A stretch of 64,000 bases of DNA from Blasia pusilla (Eukaryota > Marchantiophyta > Marchantiopsida > Blasiales), in assembly GCA_050084515.1 (NCBI GenBank), contig CM114271.1, positions 68,448,001 to 68,512,000 of the forward strand, in the 5' to 3' direction. This document shows, one piece after another, positions 33,238-45,685 of this stretch. How positions within the stretch are numbered: the stretch's first letter is position 1; each line of letters begins with the position of its first letter. The position numbers and the translations under genes were made by a program. Under the pieces are notes generated by a model, which saw only the letters and a list, made by a program, of their open reading frames with translations, was not told the origin of the DNA and made no database searches.

Positions 33238-35215
33238 TCAACTTGTCTTTGAGCCCGTCTTTGAGAGAGAGGCAGGAGGCCCGAAAACTCTTAAATCATT
33301 GGTATTTTGTGCATAGAATTGGCCGGCCGTGGACCGTGTGTGCCCTGCAGATTCGTCGAATGCCTCCTCTCGCAATCTTTCGTTCGTTTGCCTTATATGC
33401 TCACAAAAAAACGTCGCCAAATGACGATAATCTCGGATCGCAAAAGTTGCACCGCAATGAGCAACAAACTCCCTCCGCATACTGCGGCTCACCGCCTGCA
33501 CCTTACGAGGCAAACCACCATCCAAAAACCAGCAATCCTCGTAAAATGTCGCGGCCTTTGCACCCCACAATTCTGTGGCGACCACCACTTGGGCAGGCCT
33601 GACGAGGCACAAGTACTCAAGGAATAGGACCCTTGCACATATGGGCAGGAATCTAACAATGAACCTGGCAGGCTTTCCAGTGGCACAAGTCTTGGCATCA
33701 GATTGAAACGTGGCGATTGTCCCTTCGGACCAATAGAATGCTCGCGTCGCGGTGGAAGTGTTACGGACCAAGTAGCTGGTGTACTCCTGCACTCTAGGAG
33801 GTTGTCCCGATGTGAAATGCAATATAAAGTTGAGGCAATCCTCCATTCTACCGCCGGCAGCCATCCATGATCGCAGGGATTTCTTGTTCCAGCTCGTCAC
33901 ACCCACCGATGCATCGAAATGATGCACAAAATGCAAAGATGTGTTGCGGGTCGCGCACATGTGTATGAGGAGATCGTCCTCGTGCTTGCGAAACGGATTC
34001 CTTCTATCATGCAAGAAAGAGTAGCCGCCGTGGAGTTGTTGAGTTCATCCGTAATTACGGCACCAGAGTCAAGCAAACGGTCAAGCCAGTTCGTGTCCAC
34101 GCCCAAAAGAACTTCCTCTTGCATGATGTTGATACAATCACGCATCACTCCCTTCACTACATCCCTAAACCCGTCAAGTGTGATGGCGTGACCTCCACCC
34201 AAGACGCACCATTGGTGGTTTGGGTCTTACGAGGTGAGGTTTGGCCTCGATGACTGAGCGCTAAGCAGCGTGCAAGCCGACTTTTTTGAAGCTATCATAC
34301 TGAATGGCGTGTTTAGAATTTTAGGCCTATCTTCCAAGTACAATAGGATAAGTTGGGCTTTGGCGACATCCAAGTCATGCAGTCGTGACGTGTCCCATAA
34401 TTTGCGTGCCAATTCCATCTCGATCGCACTCGAGACCAGAATTTCAGCATCGAAAGCATTTGGGTGACTTGTTCGATGGGTCGCCATTCATATGCAGGAT
34501 AAGTACCTGCCCTACAAGGCGCAAGCATGTTGAGAATCATGTATTGCAAGAAAACGCAGTGCGTGGATTTGTGCGACAACACCTTGGTCGGAAGCGGCGG
34601 CGTCCACAGACCTAGCAAGAGCCTATGCAGGATGCGGTAGTCGAATTCCTCCGGAGTGATATCGCCAGTTGGTGGAATGGTCTCCAACTGACGGCGCAAT
34701 GCTCGTAGGTGTTCGTGCAAGTGGCCCGGGGCTTTTACCACAATCACCAAACCGGATGCGATGATCGCACGCGTCAATTGGAGTAGAGCAAGCAAAGAGC
34801 CGATCATGGTGGGGCAGTACGCTTCCATCGTGCTTGCTACCATAAAATCCAAGAACGCCTTCTTGATATCGTCTTCACCGGAAACCACCATTTCCCTCAA
34901 TTTGTAATTGACAGTGCAAAGCACAAAGCCCAAACGCTCGGCATACAAACGCACTATATCCTTGAGGCGTGAGTAAGGAAATTCATCCAGCGATGATAGA
35001 AGCATTCCGCCTTTGATGTCGTCGAACTTCGCATCTTCCGGTATTATTTCCGCTGCATATCGAGTCCATCCAATAACCCGCAACCACGGCGAGAGTTCTG
35101 GTCGGAGGATCCTCTCTGGCCGAAGTGTCCGTCTGGCATTTTCTATGGTTTTGTTCAGTGCAACCTTCAAATCTTTAACATCCTCGTTTGTATTGAGTTT
35201 TTTAAATTTGTCCAT
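33238..35215 (-). pseudogene. Tyrosine-recombinase-like gene, right copy (better preserved)
   Basis: Frame 35215-34313 gives about 300 codons from MDKFKKLNTNED before a shift near 34430. 34202-33897 has ITLDGFRDVVKGV. 34014-33238 is an uninterrupted 258-codon frame holding, in order, HFTSGQPPRVQEYTSYLVRN, KPARFIVRFLPICARVLFLE, YLCLVRPAQVV, FAIRDYRHLATFF and AGHTRSTAGQFYA. The last frame contains all presumed tyrosine-recombinase residues: R in QPPR, K near GKPAR, RxxR in RDYR, H in GHTR and Y in QFYA. No helicase domain follows. The left copy is open where this one shifts, so the family may have been intact recently. The residue mapping is mine, by eye. Confidence 0.65.
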
Positions 35216-36624
35216 TCAGAACGTCTCCTTGCAAAACTAAGGGAGCAAATGCTTTGGGATGTGGACTTGTATGAGCTTAATGAAATTAATGAAATGCAGA
35301 ACACGTTGTTTTGTCGTATTATTACTGCAAACATCACCTTAATCCAACCGTGACTTGATGAATCTTGAAGTATATCCAGATCGATTGGGATCTACGTATA
35401 CCGTCAACGGTTTCTAGGGACGGCTCAGATCTCTACCTTCCAACCCTCTAAACGTCTCGCTACCTGGACCCTATTAGTAGTACAGTACAAGACCACGAAA
35501 AAACTCCAGCAGCCAAGAACCACCGGGAAAGCCCGTCACCTTGACCTGGAAAGCCCGTTCCATCCGCATCGCTGCCGTGGCCCCATTCGCACCTGTCACA
35601 AGAGGGCCGTCCGATGGAGCTCCGGCCGTCCGATACCTGACGGCCCCTCTTTGTCGTTTAGGCCTAGATCCCGGTAGAAATATTGTGGGCGGTCTCCAAA
35701 ATGGCGGAGGGCGCCCGGGAATTGTAAGAGTGCGTCATTATTCTCGTCATCGCCGATTGGCTCTTTTCGGCGCCGCTTGCTTGTTTGAAGGAAGCTTCCT
35801 TCAATTCCATTCTTCCTCGCTTTTCTGCCAAAACTAAAAATGCCTCAAAATCCCTCACAAGATCAGAAGAGGTTGGAGCGATTTTGTAGTGAATTTTTTG
35901 CCCAGATGATGGAGAATGGATCGATTGTGGTGGAATGAGGCTTTTTAGTTTGGGAAATGCGGCTTAGCGAAATGAAGGTTTACGCAATGCAGAGTGACAG
36001 AGAGGAAGATTTTTCCGCGATATAGATAGATGTTGTCCTTTGAATGAGGTGGAGTGATGAGGAAGAGGAAGTTGGAGCAAAAAGCGCAGAGGACGATCGA
36101 TCGATTGTGCAAGAAATTGGAAGTTGTTTGTGAAAGCGGTGGAGACAGAGTTACTCGATGATTTGGTTTGGTTAGTTGGGGCAGGGAGACGAGGAGAGGG
36201 GAGGCAAGGTGTGCAGAGGCGGAATGGAGGAAGGTTTTTCGGTCGGTGGTGGGGATTTGTCCTTAAGGGGGAGCTGGTTTTGCATTCTGTGCGTTGGAGG
36301 AGTAGGACGAGGAGGAGAGATCTTTGCAGGAGTCGCCATTCAAGCAAAAGTACACGGAAGGACAGTACTGGGAAACCTCGCGGTGGTGGTGGTGATGAGT
36401 GATAAATTCACTACACATTATTATATAGTAGTAATCTTGAGAGGATTTTCTCGGAAAAGGATTGTTTATTGTTTCTATGATTCTTCGTCCGGGCAGTGAA
36501 GGAAAATCTCAAGCTGTGTCAAACTGTTTGGGACAGTGGATTGTAGTGCAAAACTAAGTGAACACCTTTCTCTCGAGCACTTTCGATTGAAATCTCTTTG
36601 TTTTGTTTGGTGTGAATCAGCACA

Positions 36625-37116
36625 ATGGGTTCCGTTCAACGAGAGGAACTCGTCCAAATCAGAGAGGAACTCTCCCAAAAGAAATGCGAACTCACAGACA
36701 CCAAGACAAGCAAATCAAATTCTGTGACCGTAGAGACTCTGAAGCGGCAAAAAAAGACTGCGCAGGAGAAGGAAAAGAAATTGGTGGAAAAGGCGACAGA
36801 GGATAGTGAGGAGCTGAGAAGGCAGGTTGCTCTTACCAGCACAGAGTGGTTCAAACAATAGCTGCTGAAGCTCCCACGCGATTTCAATGCAGGACATGCA
36901 ATGCGAAATACCTATTGGAATTACGCGCCTTTCAAAGTGAAGAATTGGAATGGTTTTGAGGAAGAGGCTAGAAAATGTTGTGATTCATTTAAGGATACTT
37001 GGACTTTCCGTCGCGTTAGGGTGGAGCTGGAATTTCTCGACGGTCACCGAGCAAATTCCATTTTATTATGTCCAATGGTTCTACATGAGATGGTTAGGTT
37101 CTACCCTCGGAGATGA
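36625..37116 (+). CDS. Coiled-coil ORF with in-frame TAG, right copy
   Basis: MGSVQREELVQI starts at 36625 and ends at TAG 36859-36861; the same frame resumes at ATG 36901. Compared with the left copy, downstream indels shift the C-terminus (GHRANSILLC). The first 78 codons keep the frame, with few replacements (KDLQEKE to KTAQEKE). No domain recognised. Confidence 0.35.
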
Positions 37117-38942
37117 TTTTTGAATTCTTCCTTCTGTCTAGCTTTACTCCCCCCCCCTCCTTTACGTAGAGCTCAAACTCAATGACTATGGCGGACACAC
37201 TATAAGAAGTTTGCGAGGAGATGTCGAGGCCTGGTCCAACAAAGAGAGACGATGCTACGAGTGACAAAAATGATGAGGTAGAACTCGAGGCCAACCAATG
37301 AAGCGATTTAATGTTTCCACCCTCTTCTTGATTTCTTGCCGGAAGATTTTTCCCTTCCGATCGAGGAGCGATCGCATGCTCTCGTCTTCTCGCAAGCACT
37401 CTCCTCCACCGCATGATTCGAACGGACTCCGCCTTTTGATCCGCCCCGCCCCGAGCTTCCGATTCGGATGTCGGTTCTGCCCCGAAATCGTGCTCTTTCC
37501 TCCGTTCGCAGATCTCGACCCGACATTTCATCGCTTCTTTCCCAATATGCGGGACTCGATAAATGATTTTCTAGTCCTTCCGATCACGCATCGATTGATC
37601 GTGCACGTGTTGAGGACCGGTCGCCTCGGTAATCTGCGTTTGCGAGATCGCGTTCTGCGCGCCGATCTCACACCCATTTCGTCGCGTCGTCTCTCGGGCG
37701 CGAGTCCTTTGAGGTGCACCGCATCGCACTGTCTCTTTGCCTTTCTGTCTCCACAAGGCTCGAACTCTTGCGGTCCGGATTTGCCTCGTGTCTTTCTTTT
37801 TCGGTCGCGCGTCGTTTCGAACAATTTGTGGGTGTAAGGATCCGTGATCGATTTCTCTTTTATCCCGCGTCGTGCAAACACCATGGGAACTTACCACTCT
37901 CGAGCTCGGTTTCTACCGCGCATTTACAAAGACGTGATCGCCGCAGCCTCGCTCCATGAATTTCTTGCTCCCGCTTTCATGGGACACGACTTTTGGCACT
38001 CGGGACGGCCACGCTTTTGGCTTTCGAGGGCTCTCGTCTGCGAATTCCAGTTCTGAGAATACGCGAGCATCCTGTAAGCTTTCTCACAATGACTGGAATC
38101 GAAACTCGCAGCTTTCGGAGTGGTTTCGTGCGGTTTCTCTAGAGATCTAGATTTCTCCGCGCCGCGAGACTGCACTCTCAGCGAATGTTGAGGAAAAACG
38201 CTAGCAATCGAGAACGACGAGACGATTGCGAGAATGACAAGCAAAACTGAGCGGTGAGAGACTCCACCCCCCGGGCCTCCCCCCAACAACCACTCCACCA
38301 GGAACAGGCCCTGCCACGATTGTCAACTCCCAAGTTGAACCCTATTGCAAAAAGCACACAACTTCACATCAGTGCCCGTCCGATCCAACCTAAGGCCATC
38401 TGGATTGTCCAACTGTGTTGGATCCATGGCCCACCCTAAACCTGAACTCACTAAAACCCACAAACATGGGCGAGGTCAAACCCCATCCAAGTCAAAACAA
38501 ACCAGCCAACAATATAACCCTCTCTAACCCCAACACATGTCCCAATAGGGTCATGACACGTGTACCAATAGTATGACAACACATGGCACCCCATTAACAT
38601 ATGCGTTGTGCACTTATAAGGGGTGCGACATTTTTAAGAACCGTTCTTACTTATAAAGGGGTTTTGACTTAAATTGCATCCTTTCATACTTCTAATTAAA
38701 TTATAAAAATTAGTCCGAAATGAATTAAAAATACCCTTGCACTGTTTGCACGTCCTCCCGGTATTATATAAGCTTAGGGCCCAAGGGGTAAGGTCACTCA
38801 TAGCTCCAGGTGATAATGATCATTTTGTTTCCAATTATTTATATTGGACCTTTAGATATATATGCTCTATAATGTTCAGTGCACTGAACATGATTAAGGA
38901 CGTTTACATGGTAGGGCTACCGTCACTATTCTTATTATAGAT

Positions 38943-39483
38943 TCTATTTGTGGAGACCTCCGCCATGTTCAAAGTTCATTCCTGGCTAGACCTCTGTTCT
39001 TGCCATGTGCACATTCCCACCGCAAAATGGTGTTCCATGGCAAAGAAGATGTCTGACATGATTTTCTTTAAAGAACTGTTGCGGAACGGTGTTCCGCAGC
39101 AGAGGAGAGCTCTCACATGATTTTCTTTAAAGAGCTCAATCACCAATGGAGAGAACTCCACCATCTTCAGACGTCAGTTGCGGTGAGACCTTGCTCATTT
39201 TCACAGTCCTATCGCGGAACCGTGTTTCGTGGCAGTCTAGATCTTAGACAACATTTTCTTGAAAGAACTCAATCACCAATTTAGAGACCTCCCCATGTCT
39301 GAAGGTCAACCTTGGAGAAACCTCGCTCATGTTCACAATGATGTCGTGGAACGGTGTTCCGCGATAGAGGAGGTTCTATGATATGATTAACTTGAAACAA
39401 CTCAACGACAAATTTTCTCCAAATTTGTGCCGCGGAAGAGTGTTCTGTGGCAGGGGGAGATTCTCTGACGTGAGTTTAAAATA
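38943..39483. repeat. Degenerate tandem repeats, right copy
   Basis: Counterpart of 5943-6480 with the same GATTTTCTTTAAAGA, CAATCACCAAT and GGAACGGTGTTCC phrases; differences cluster at GC-rich sites (CAGCAGAGGAGAG against CAGCAGAGAGAG forms). Confidence 0.55.
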
Positions 39484-40588
39484 GTTTCCACGAATGGTGT
39501 TCTATGGTGGGAAGAGATTTTGTGGCAAGAATTATGAATTCTCTTTAGAAACCTTGATCCCCGGTCCAACAAGAAGTCGTGACATGAGGTGTTCATGTGA
39601 TGAGGTTGCAGTAGGCTCATACTTTGAAGTTTGAATGTTGCGATAGGCCCATTTTCTTGCATCGAGACGCTTTAGGGGTGCATGGACCACTTGTGGCGTT
39701 GAGTGGAAACCTTATTTGGAGCCTCAGAACGATTCTGTTCATGTACCTCTACTTTCGTACCCAATTTTGTAGTAGGGATTCCCGAACCCACGACAGCCTA
39801 AGAGCTACCTACGTTCAGTTCAGCAAGTTGAGCTAAGAAGATGCACAATTCGAGAGTGAATGTGATGTCAAAGATGTCGTGATTGTTAGTGATGAGTGGT
39901 ACCAAAGATCTAGTGTCGAGAGAGTTAGAGGCAAACGAAGGAAGTGGTAATGCAGATCGAGAGAGGTCGCATGAGTAGGAAGTGAAGACCAAGGGGTCTC
40001 TTTGGTTAGACTTTGTTTGGAGCTCTTGGTTTTTGGACGGCCAACATTCTATGATCCTATGACTTTCTCTTCTTTCATGATCCATAGAAGCTCGTGACAC
40101 GATAAGACCTACGAATCACATTCAAGCAGGAAATAGATAAGATTAGTAGCATAGTAATCGCGTGCATTCTCAATGTACAACGACTACCTCTAGCACAAGG
40201 CCGGACTTCAATTTGTTTTGAGATCTTAGCTGAAATCGAGACGGACTCAGCTTGAGTCCGTCTTGATTAGGTGCACACCGATCGAGTCAAAAACATTCAG
40301 TACACATGGATCGAAATCGACTTGTAGGCGCGATGAGAACCATCCATCTCTTACATTTTCACATTAGAAATCTATGCTTGTCTTCGTGTGGCATCCGGGA
40401 CATCACGAAGATTCATTTGGTAGGTGTGAACTATTGGGAATCAGTTTAGGAGAAAAAATAGGGGCTATAATAATGCTTTGGCATTTACCTCTACTGGCGC
40501 AAAACTCGATGAGAGGGATCACAATCATGGGCCATATTCTTTTTGCACACAAGGAGCATTGTACCATGCCACCTTTCTAGTACTCTAT

Positions 40589-40951
40589 TCTCTTTATGTG
40601 GCATGTTATCTTGCTACAACTTCTATCTATACGTCGTCTATTATCACACTATATAACTATTCTCTTTACGCCGCATGTTATTACACGACATTTTTCTTCA
40701 TTATGCCGCTTCTTCTCTCTTCATCCTACATTTTATTACACAACAACTTCTATCTTTACGCCACATGTTACCCCACGACAACTTTTATCTTTATGTTGCA
40801 TGTCATATATTACATGACAACTTCTCTCTTTACGCCGCATGTTATCAACGACAACTTCTATCTTTACGCCGCCTATTATCTCACAACAACGTTTCTCTTT
40901 ACGCCACCTGTGATTACATGACAACATTTTTCATTATGCCACCTATCCATG
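40589..40951. repeat. ~36-bp minisatellite, right copy
   Basis: Same unit series as 7588-7951, with only a few differences, one of them a changed CAACGCGTTTTC/CAACGTTTCTC stretch. The unit count is unchanged. Confidence 0.8.
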
Positions 40952-42416
40952 CTTCGCACAGGGGTTAGACTAGTTAATAATAATATTAACAACAAACTCC
41001 AAGTCTTATGGTGACTTCAACAGACTACCATAATCGACATCATTAAGCATACACGAGAAAGGTCATTTTTTGTAGTTGGACTTATGTGAAAGGTCAAGCG
41101 TTAAATTTACACCTTACAAATGCATCCCACTTGAATTGGTTTGTGTTTTGCCATGTTTGAATTATCTTGTTTTAGTTTGTGTTCTACCGGAATCAATTTA
41201 TTAGGTGTAGATTTAAAGTCGGGTCCTATTCGGTGTAGATTTAAGGTCGGATCCTTTCGAGCGTGGCATAACTACACCCCTAAACCCTGGTTCCATTACT
41301 GGGAAGGGTGAATTAGGGGCACCCTTTTTTTTCAGCCCCGGGCCCCGAGTCGGCTAAATGACGGATCATTTACTCGTCTAATCCCAACGAACGATTTGGT
41401 CGGAATTCTCCGGTCAATTCAGCGATTTTGTAAATACGATCCGGTGGTCGTGCAATTGACTCAGATCGTGCCGTCATTTGTCGATCATGCGAATGGGCCT
41501 TGATGCCAGGACTCGGGTGTGCGCTAGGAATGCCACGGAGGCACACACTAAAGTGACGAACAATTTGGTCGACGGAAGTAAGCCCAAGAAGTCACTCCTC
41601 AGGTATTTAGGACGCCAATTGCCCAACTAATGTATCGAAGTAGATTGCACTACCGAAATCTGTCACTTTTTGTAAGCGTCACGGATCAATATTTGTGAAG
41701 GGCAGCGAGCGACATTCCTCCGCGCGCTGATTGGAGGTCTGCTTGGGAAGCGAGCGAAATTGTGTGCAAATTGGCGGTTTTGGTTTGCCTCATGACTTGT
41801 GCCTTCCCTAGGGTGCTCTGCTGAGAGCGCTCTCTCGAATTCTCACCATAGTTTGTTCTGTAGTCTGCTCTGTTCTGCTTTGTCCGATTGCATTTGCTGA
41901 ATTTGATCTCATAGCGAGGCTGTGAGAGTGTTTACGGATATTGATGAGTGTTTACCTTTGCTATGTGTTTACTTATTGATGTTCAGATATCTGGGCAGTT
42001 TGTCAATAAATCATTGTGACTGACTGTTCGTTTCCTTTGTCACGCTTCTTCTTGCTTTCCTTGGCTCTTGTGGATCTTGAGAGGTTCTTGGCTTCTCGAA
42101 GTCCATGTTGCATTCTTCCTGCCTTTTCTCGTCGAACCTAGCCACGAGAAGAAAAGCCCCAGTATCGGCCTTCATTTTACTCGGATTTTAGTCGTGAAAG
42201 TAAAAGAAGATTGCATTGGATCCACAATACTGATTGTGTTGTTTGCTCTTGTCCAGGCTTGTCCTACACTTATTGACAAAGGCCAGTGGTTGCACCGTCA
42301 ATTCCAAAACTCTTTTTACATTTTTTATCTTGCCAACTTAAAATCGAGAACTCTCTCTTCAGTTAGTATAATCATCACCTATATAACGGCTCTAACACTG
42401 AGTTCTGCAGGTCAAG

Positions 42417-42828
42417 ATGCAGTTTGTTATCCCAAGAAAGTGTGTCATCATGTTGGCCTTGCTTTTGCTTTGTGCAAGGTGCCTCATGCTAACGATCGTG
42501 GAGGCTCTACTTTCATAAATCGTCGAGCGGCGGATCACCACAAGTCACCGACGCCGCCAGATCGCGACAAACATTGCTTTGGTGGTGGTACGTGGACAAT
42601 CGCCGCAGCATCCAAAGAACCCTGGTTACATTCGCACTTTTGTGCACTCGGCATCCGCGATTGCCGGGACTTGATGCAAATGTTGGGAATCAGGACATCA
42701 TCGACCTCATCAACAGCTCTATCCAAATGTTTACTTTTAATGGCCTTGTCGGGTCCAAAGGGACGATGAGCTGCCAGAACGGACTTGGAGGGAATGAATC
42801 TGTTGATTGGGGGATTTACCACACTTAG
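42417..42828 (+). pseudogene. Ecp2/Hce2-like gene, copy C, several frameshifts
   Basis: The ATG at 42417 and final stop at 42828 match copy A, but the span is 412 bases, not 414, and at least four local indels change the frame between 42455 and 42665. The last ~160 bases are identical to copy A. Most changes sit where copy A has CTG or CAG (for example GCTGGTGGTGG against GCTTTGGTGGTGG). It may be a pseudogene or an intact gene with consensus errors. The upstream splice acceptor is kept. Confidence 0.65.
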
Positions 42829-43140
42829 GTCGCCTTGGAGAATTATGATTCTTAGCCCTTAGTATACGAGCACCTATCCTCCTCGCTTTGACAAACAAGA
42901 CCTTATTGAAGGAAGCACGGACAAGAAGCGGTGGGAGTAAGAGGGAGGAGGATGCGACGGATATATGAACCTACTGTCGGGAACCAGGCACCTCCTGTTG
43001 AGTGCCGCACAAACACTTGGGGATGTGACTTGAGATCCTTACTACGACTGTAGATTAAATATTATATTAAAATAAAGCGCCTCTAGCAACAAGGAACTCT
43101 ATGCGACTCATCAATAGCGAGAGTAGGAAGGAAAACGTCC

Positions 43141-43328
43141 CGTATTAAAATCTTGTACAAAGTGACTCGTATTCTTCTGTACTTTCGTGCAAATGCAGGA
43201 CGTAATCCCCTGTGGAGAAAATAAATATTTTAAGTCCCACCATCTTGGAAGAGTGACTCATTTCTTCTGTAGTTTTGTGCAAATGAAGTACTAAATCCCC
43301 TTTGGAGAAAATACATATTTTAAGTCCC
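43141..43328 (+). repeat. Two ~90-bp tandem units, right copy
   Basis: Same pair as at 10158-10338, each ending ATTTTAAGTCCC. Confirms that the pair predates the 16-kb duplication. Confidence 0.8.
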
Positions 43329-45211
43329 TTGAGGGTGGCGGCTTGGGAGACCGACCGGTTCGGTTCATATGGCGATTTTTCTTTGTTGACTAAATGTCAT
43401 TGTTCATATGTTGATTTTCTCTTCGTATTGAAGGTCACCTTAGTAGCTTCGATCGCTACCTTGAACTTGCAATATTTGATGAATCTTGCTTTATCCTATG
43501 ACTTGACAAATGCTATTGTAGCATGCTTACTAAAGTCAACTATACCTTGAAGTGGGTTTTATCTACTATACATGTCTAAATTTCATCCGATTACTCTTAC
43601 TTCAGTAACCCGAGATATGGGACTCTAACCCCTCTTGGCTCTTCTCTCGAAAGCCCCTTAGCTCAATTAAGATGGAGAGGATTAAGAGGTAAAGACAATA
43701 GTAATAAAGTACTAGCTAGTACTAGGAAATCAGATATTACAAATAGATCAAATAGGCACTCAATATAAGATAGACTAGATCAGCAGATAGACGATGGATA
43801 GTTAAACCGACCGACCACAGAATGTTCGGATTGTGCCCGATCCGGTAGAAAATAATGGATGGAGGAACAATAATGGATGAAGTAACTTAGTGTCAATGTA
43901 TCGTCATCTTGAGATGCTATGATATATCAAAGCCAAATTGGGCTGATTAGAATTCACCATTGTTATCCCGTGTATTTGCAATGATGTAGGGGATTGGGAG
44001 TATGTGGGTGGAGAGTTTTCAATGAGAAAGTTTGGTAGTCATTGTCACTCTATAATGAAGAAAGAATGACATAAGATGCATACTTATTGGAGAAAAGTGT
44101 GCAAAGAATATCCAAGACAAATTGGAACACCTAATGTTGATCGGCAAAAGTGGGCAATATTGGTAGATCATTTCACCAGTCCTACTAGGATATCAAAGAG
44201 TACAGAGATAACTCATACGTACGTGAGCGCGAGTGCAAGATGATTGTGTCTCATTTTGGAAAAGGAGTCTTTGCTACAACCGCAAAGAGAATGGTAAGTG
44301 GTGACAGAGCAATTTGAATCTGGGATTATGACTTTGCTTTGGAACATTGAAATAAGGTTGCTCAACTTTTTTCCTTTGATTGTGTGCTTCAACAAAAGCG
44401 ATCCAAAGGAGGCACAAGCCCTGGAATTTCTGAAATGAAAGACAACCTTGGTAGTCAAGGTTCAATGCCAAAGGGTCTTATTAGTCCAGGATTGGCAAGT
44501 GTGGAACACAGATTTTTGAGTGGTAGAAATCAATTTGGACCAGGACATGGATCAACAATGAGATCTCTTTTTCCAATTAAACAGATTGGTACATGTGCAA
44601 TGGATGTTGATGTATGATTGTGAGGTGGTTGTTGTGTATGTTGTACAATCTATATTCGATTGAAGATTGATTTGTTGGTTTTAGACTCCCCATTCAAAGG
44701 ATGTCCTTTGAGCAGGCAAATGAGAGATTTAATAAATTGGAGCAGAGGTTGGAGAAGTTTGATAAATTGGAGCATATTGTCGATAAACATTATTTCACTT
44801 TTAATGAATAGAGTAATTAACATGTTCATATAATTGTTGTGTTTAACAACTCCTCTATGTGAATGATATGTGTTTAATGCATTGGTGTTTAGCACTAACA
44901 TTTTGAATTGTGGTAGCCTTTTAAGGAGAGCCTCCTATGTCATAGGCAGTAAAAATACGATAGCCAACACTATTATACAAGTGGCCCCTTGAGTCGCGGG
45001 AATGGATGAGTGAGTTGCCAAAATGTGGTTGTTTTTATTACCAAAATTGTTGTTAAATATATAAATCTATAAAGCCTCCTAACTCCAATGTGGAGTCAAC
45101 TCTACCACCAAATAAGATCCCACGATCTAAACTACCTCTCAAGTAAGCATAAAACCCACTTCCTTTGTTTATTAGTGAGATTTACAGGGTTTGACATAAA
45201 TCTACTCAAAA

Positions 45212-45566
45212 TGGTCAAAAGCAAGCTTGAGGGGTACTAAAAAGTCTCCATTTTCTCCACAAAAGGACCTACTCCTTTTAAACATTCCAAGAATATTCCA
45301 AAATGACCAAAATGTGACATGTAATTGCCATGATTGTTTTGATGAGATTGAAAGGTTAGATCTTGCATGCCAAATCTTTGGAAGTGTGTCCAAATGTTTT
45401 GGAAGTCTAGAAGTGTGCCCAATCTGTTTGGAAGTGTCCCCAACCTTTTGGGAGTGAGTTTAACTAAATCTTAATGATATTCCCTGTCCTTTTGTTATCC
45501 TTTTTTGGTGGGCTAGTCCTTAGTCCTCATTCGCCCTTTGGTACCTCTCAATCTTGCACTTGACCA
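45212..45566. mobile_element. MITE-like element in copia, right copy
   Basis: Same insertion as 12227-12585, with TGGTCAAAAGCAAGCTTGAG and its inverted partner at the far end; a few bases shorter through homopolymer differences. Confidence 0.65.
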
Positions 45567-45661
45567 AATACTAACAGATTGGGCAATGTCAAGTCTGGTG
45601 CATGTCATAGCATACATCAAACTACCCAAACATTATCATAATGAACTAATTGCATCGCTAA

Positions 45662-45685
45662 TCTCTCTCTCTCTCTCTCTCTCTC
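45662..45685 (+). repeat. (TC)12 microsatellite
   Basis: Twenty-four bases, orthologous to the 82-base tract at 12681-12762; a difference of 58 bases between otherwise near-identical copies. Confidence 0.98.
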
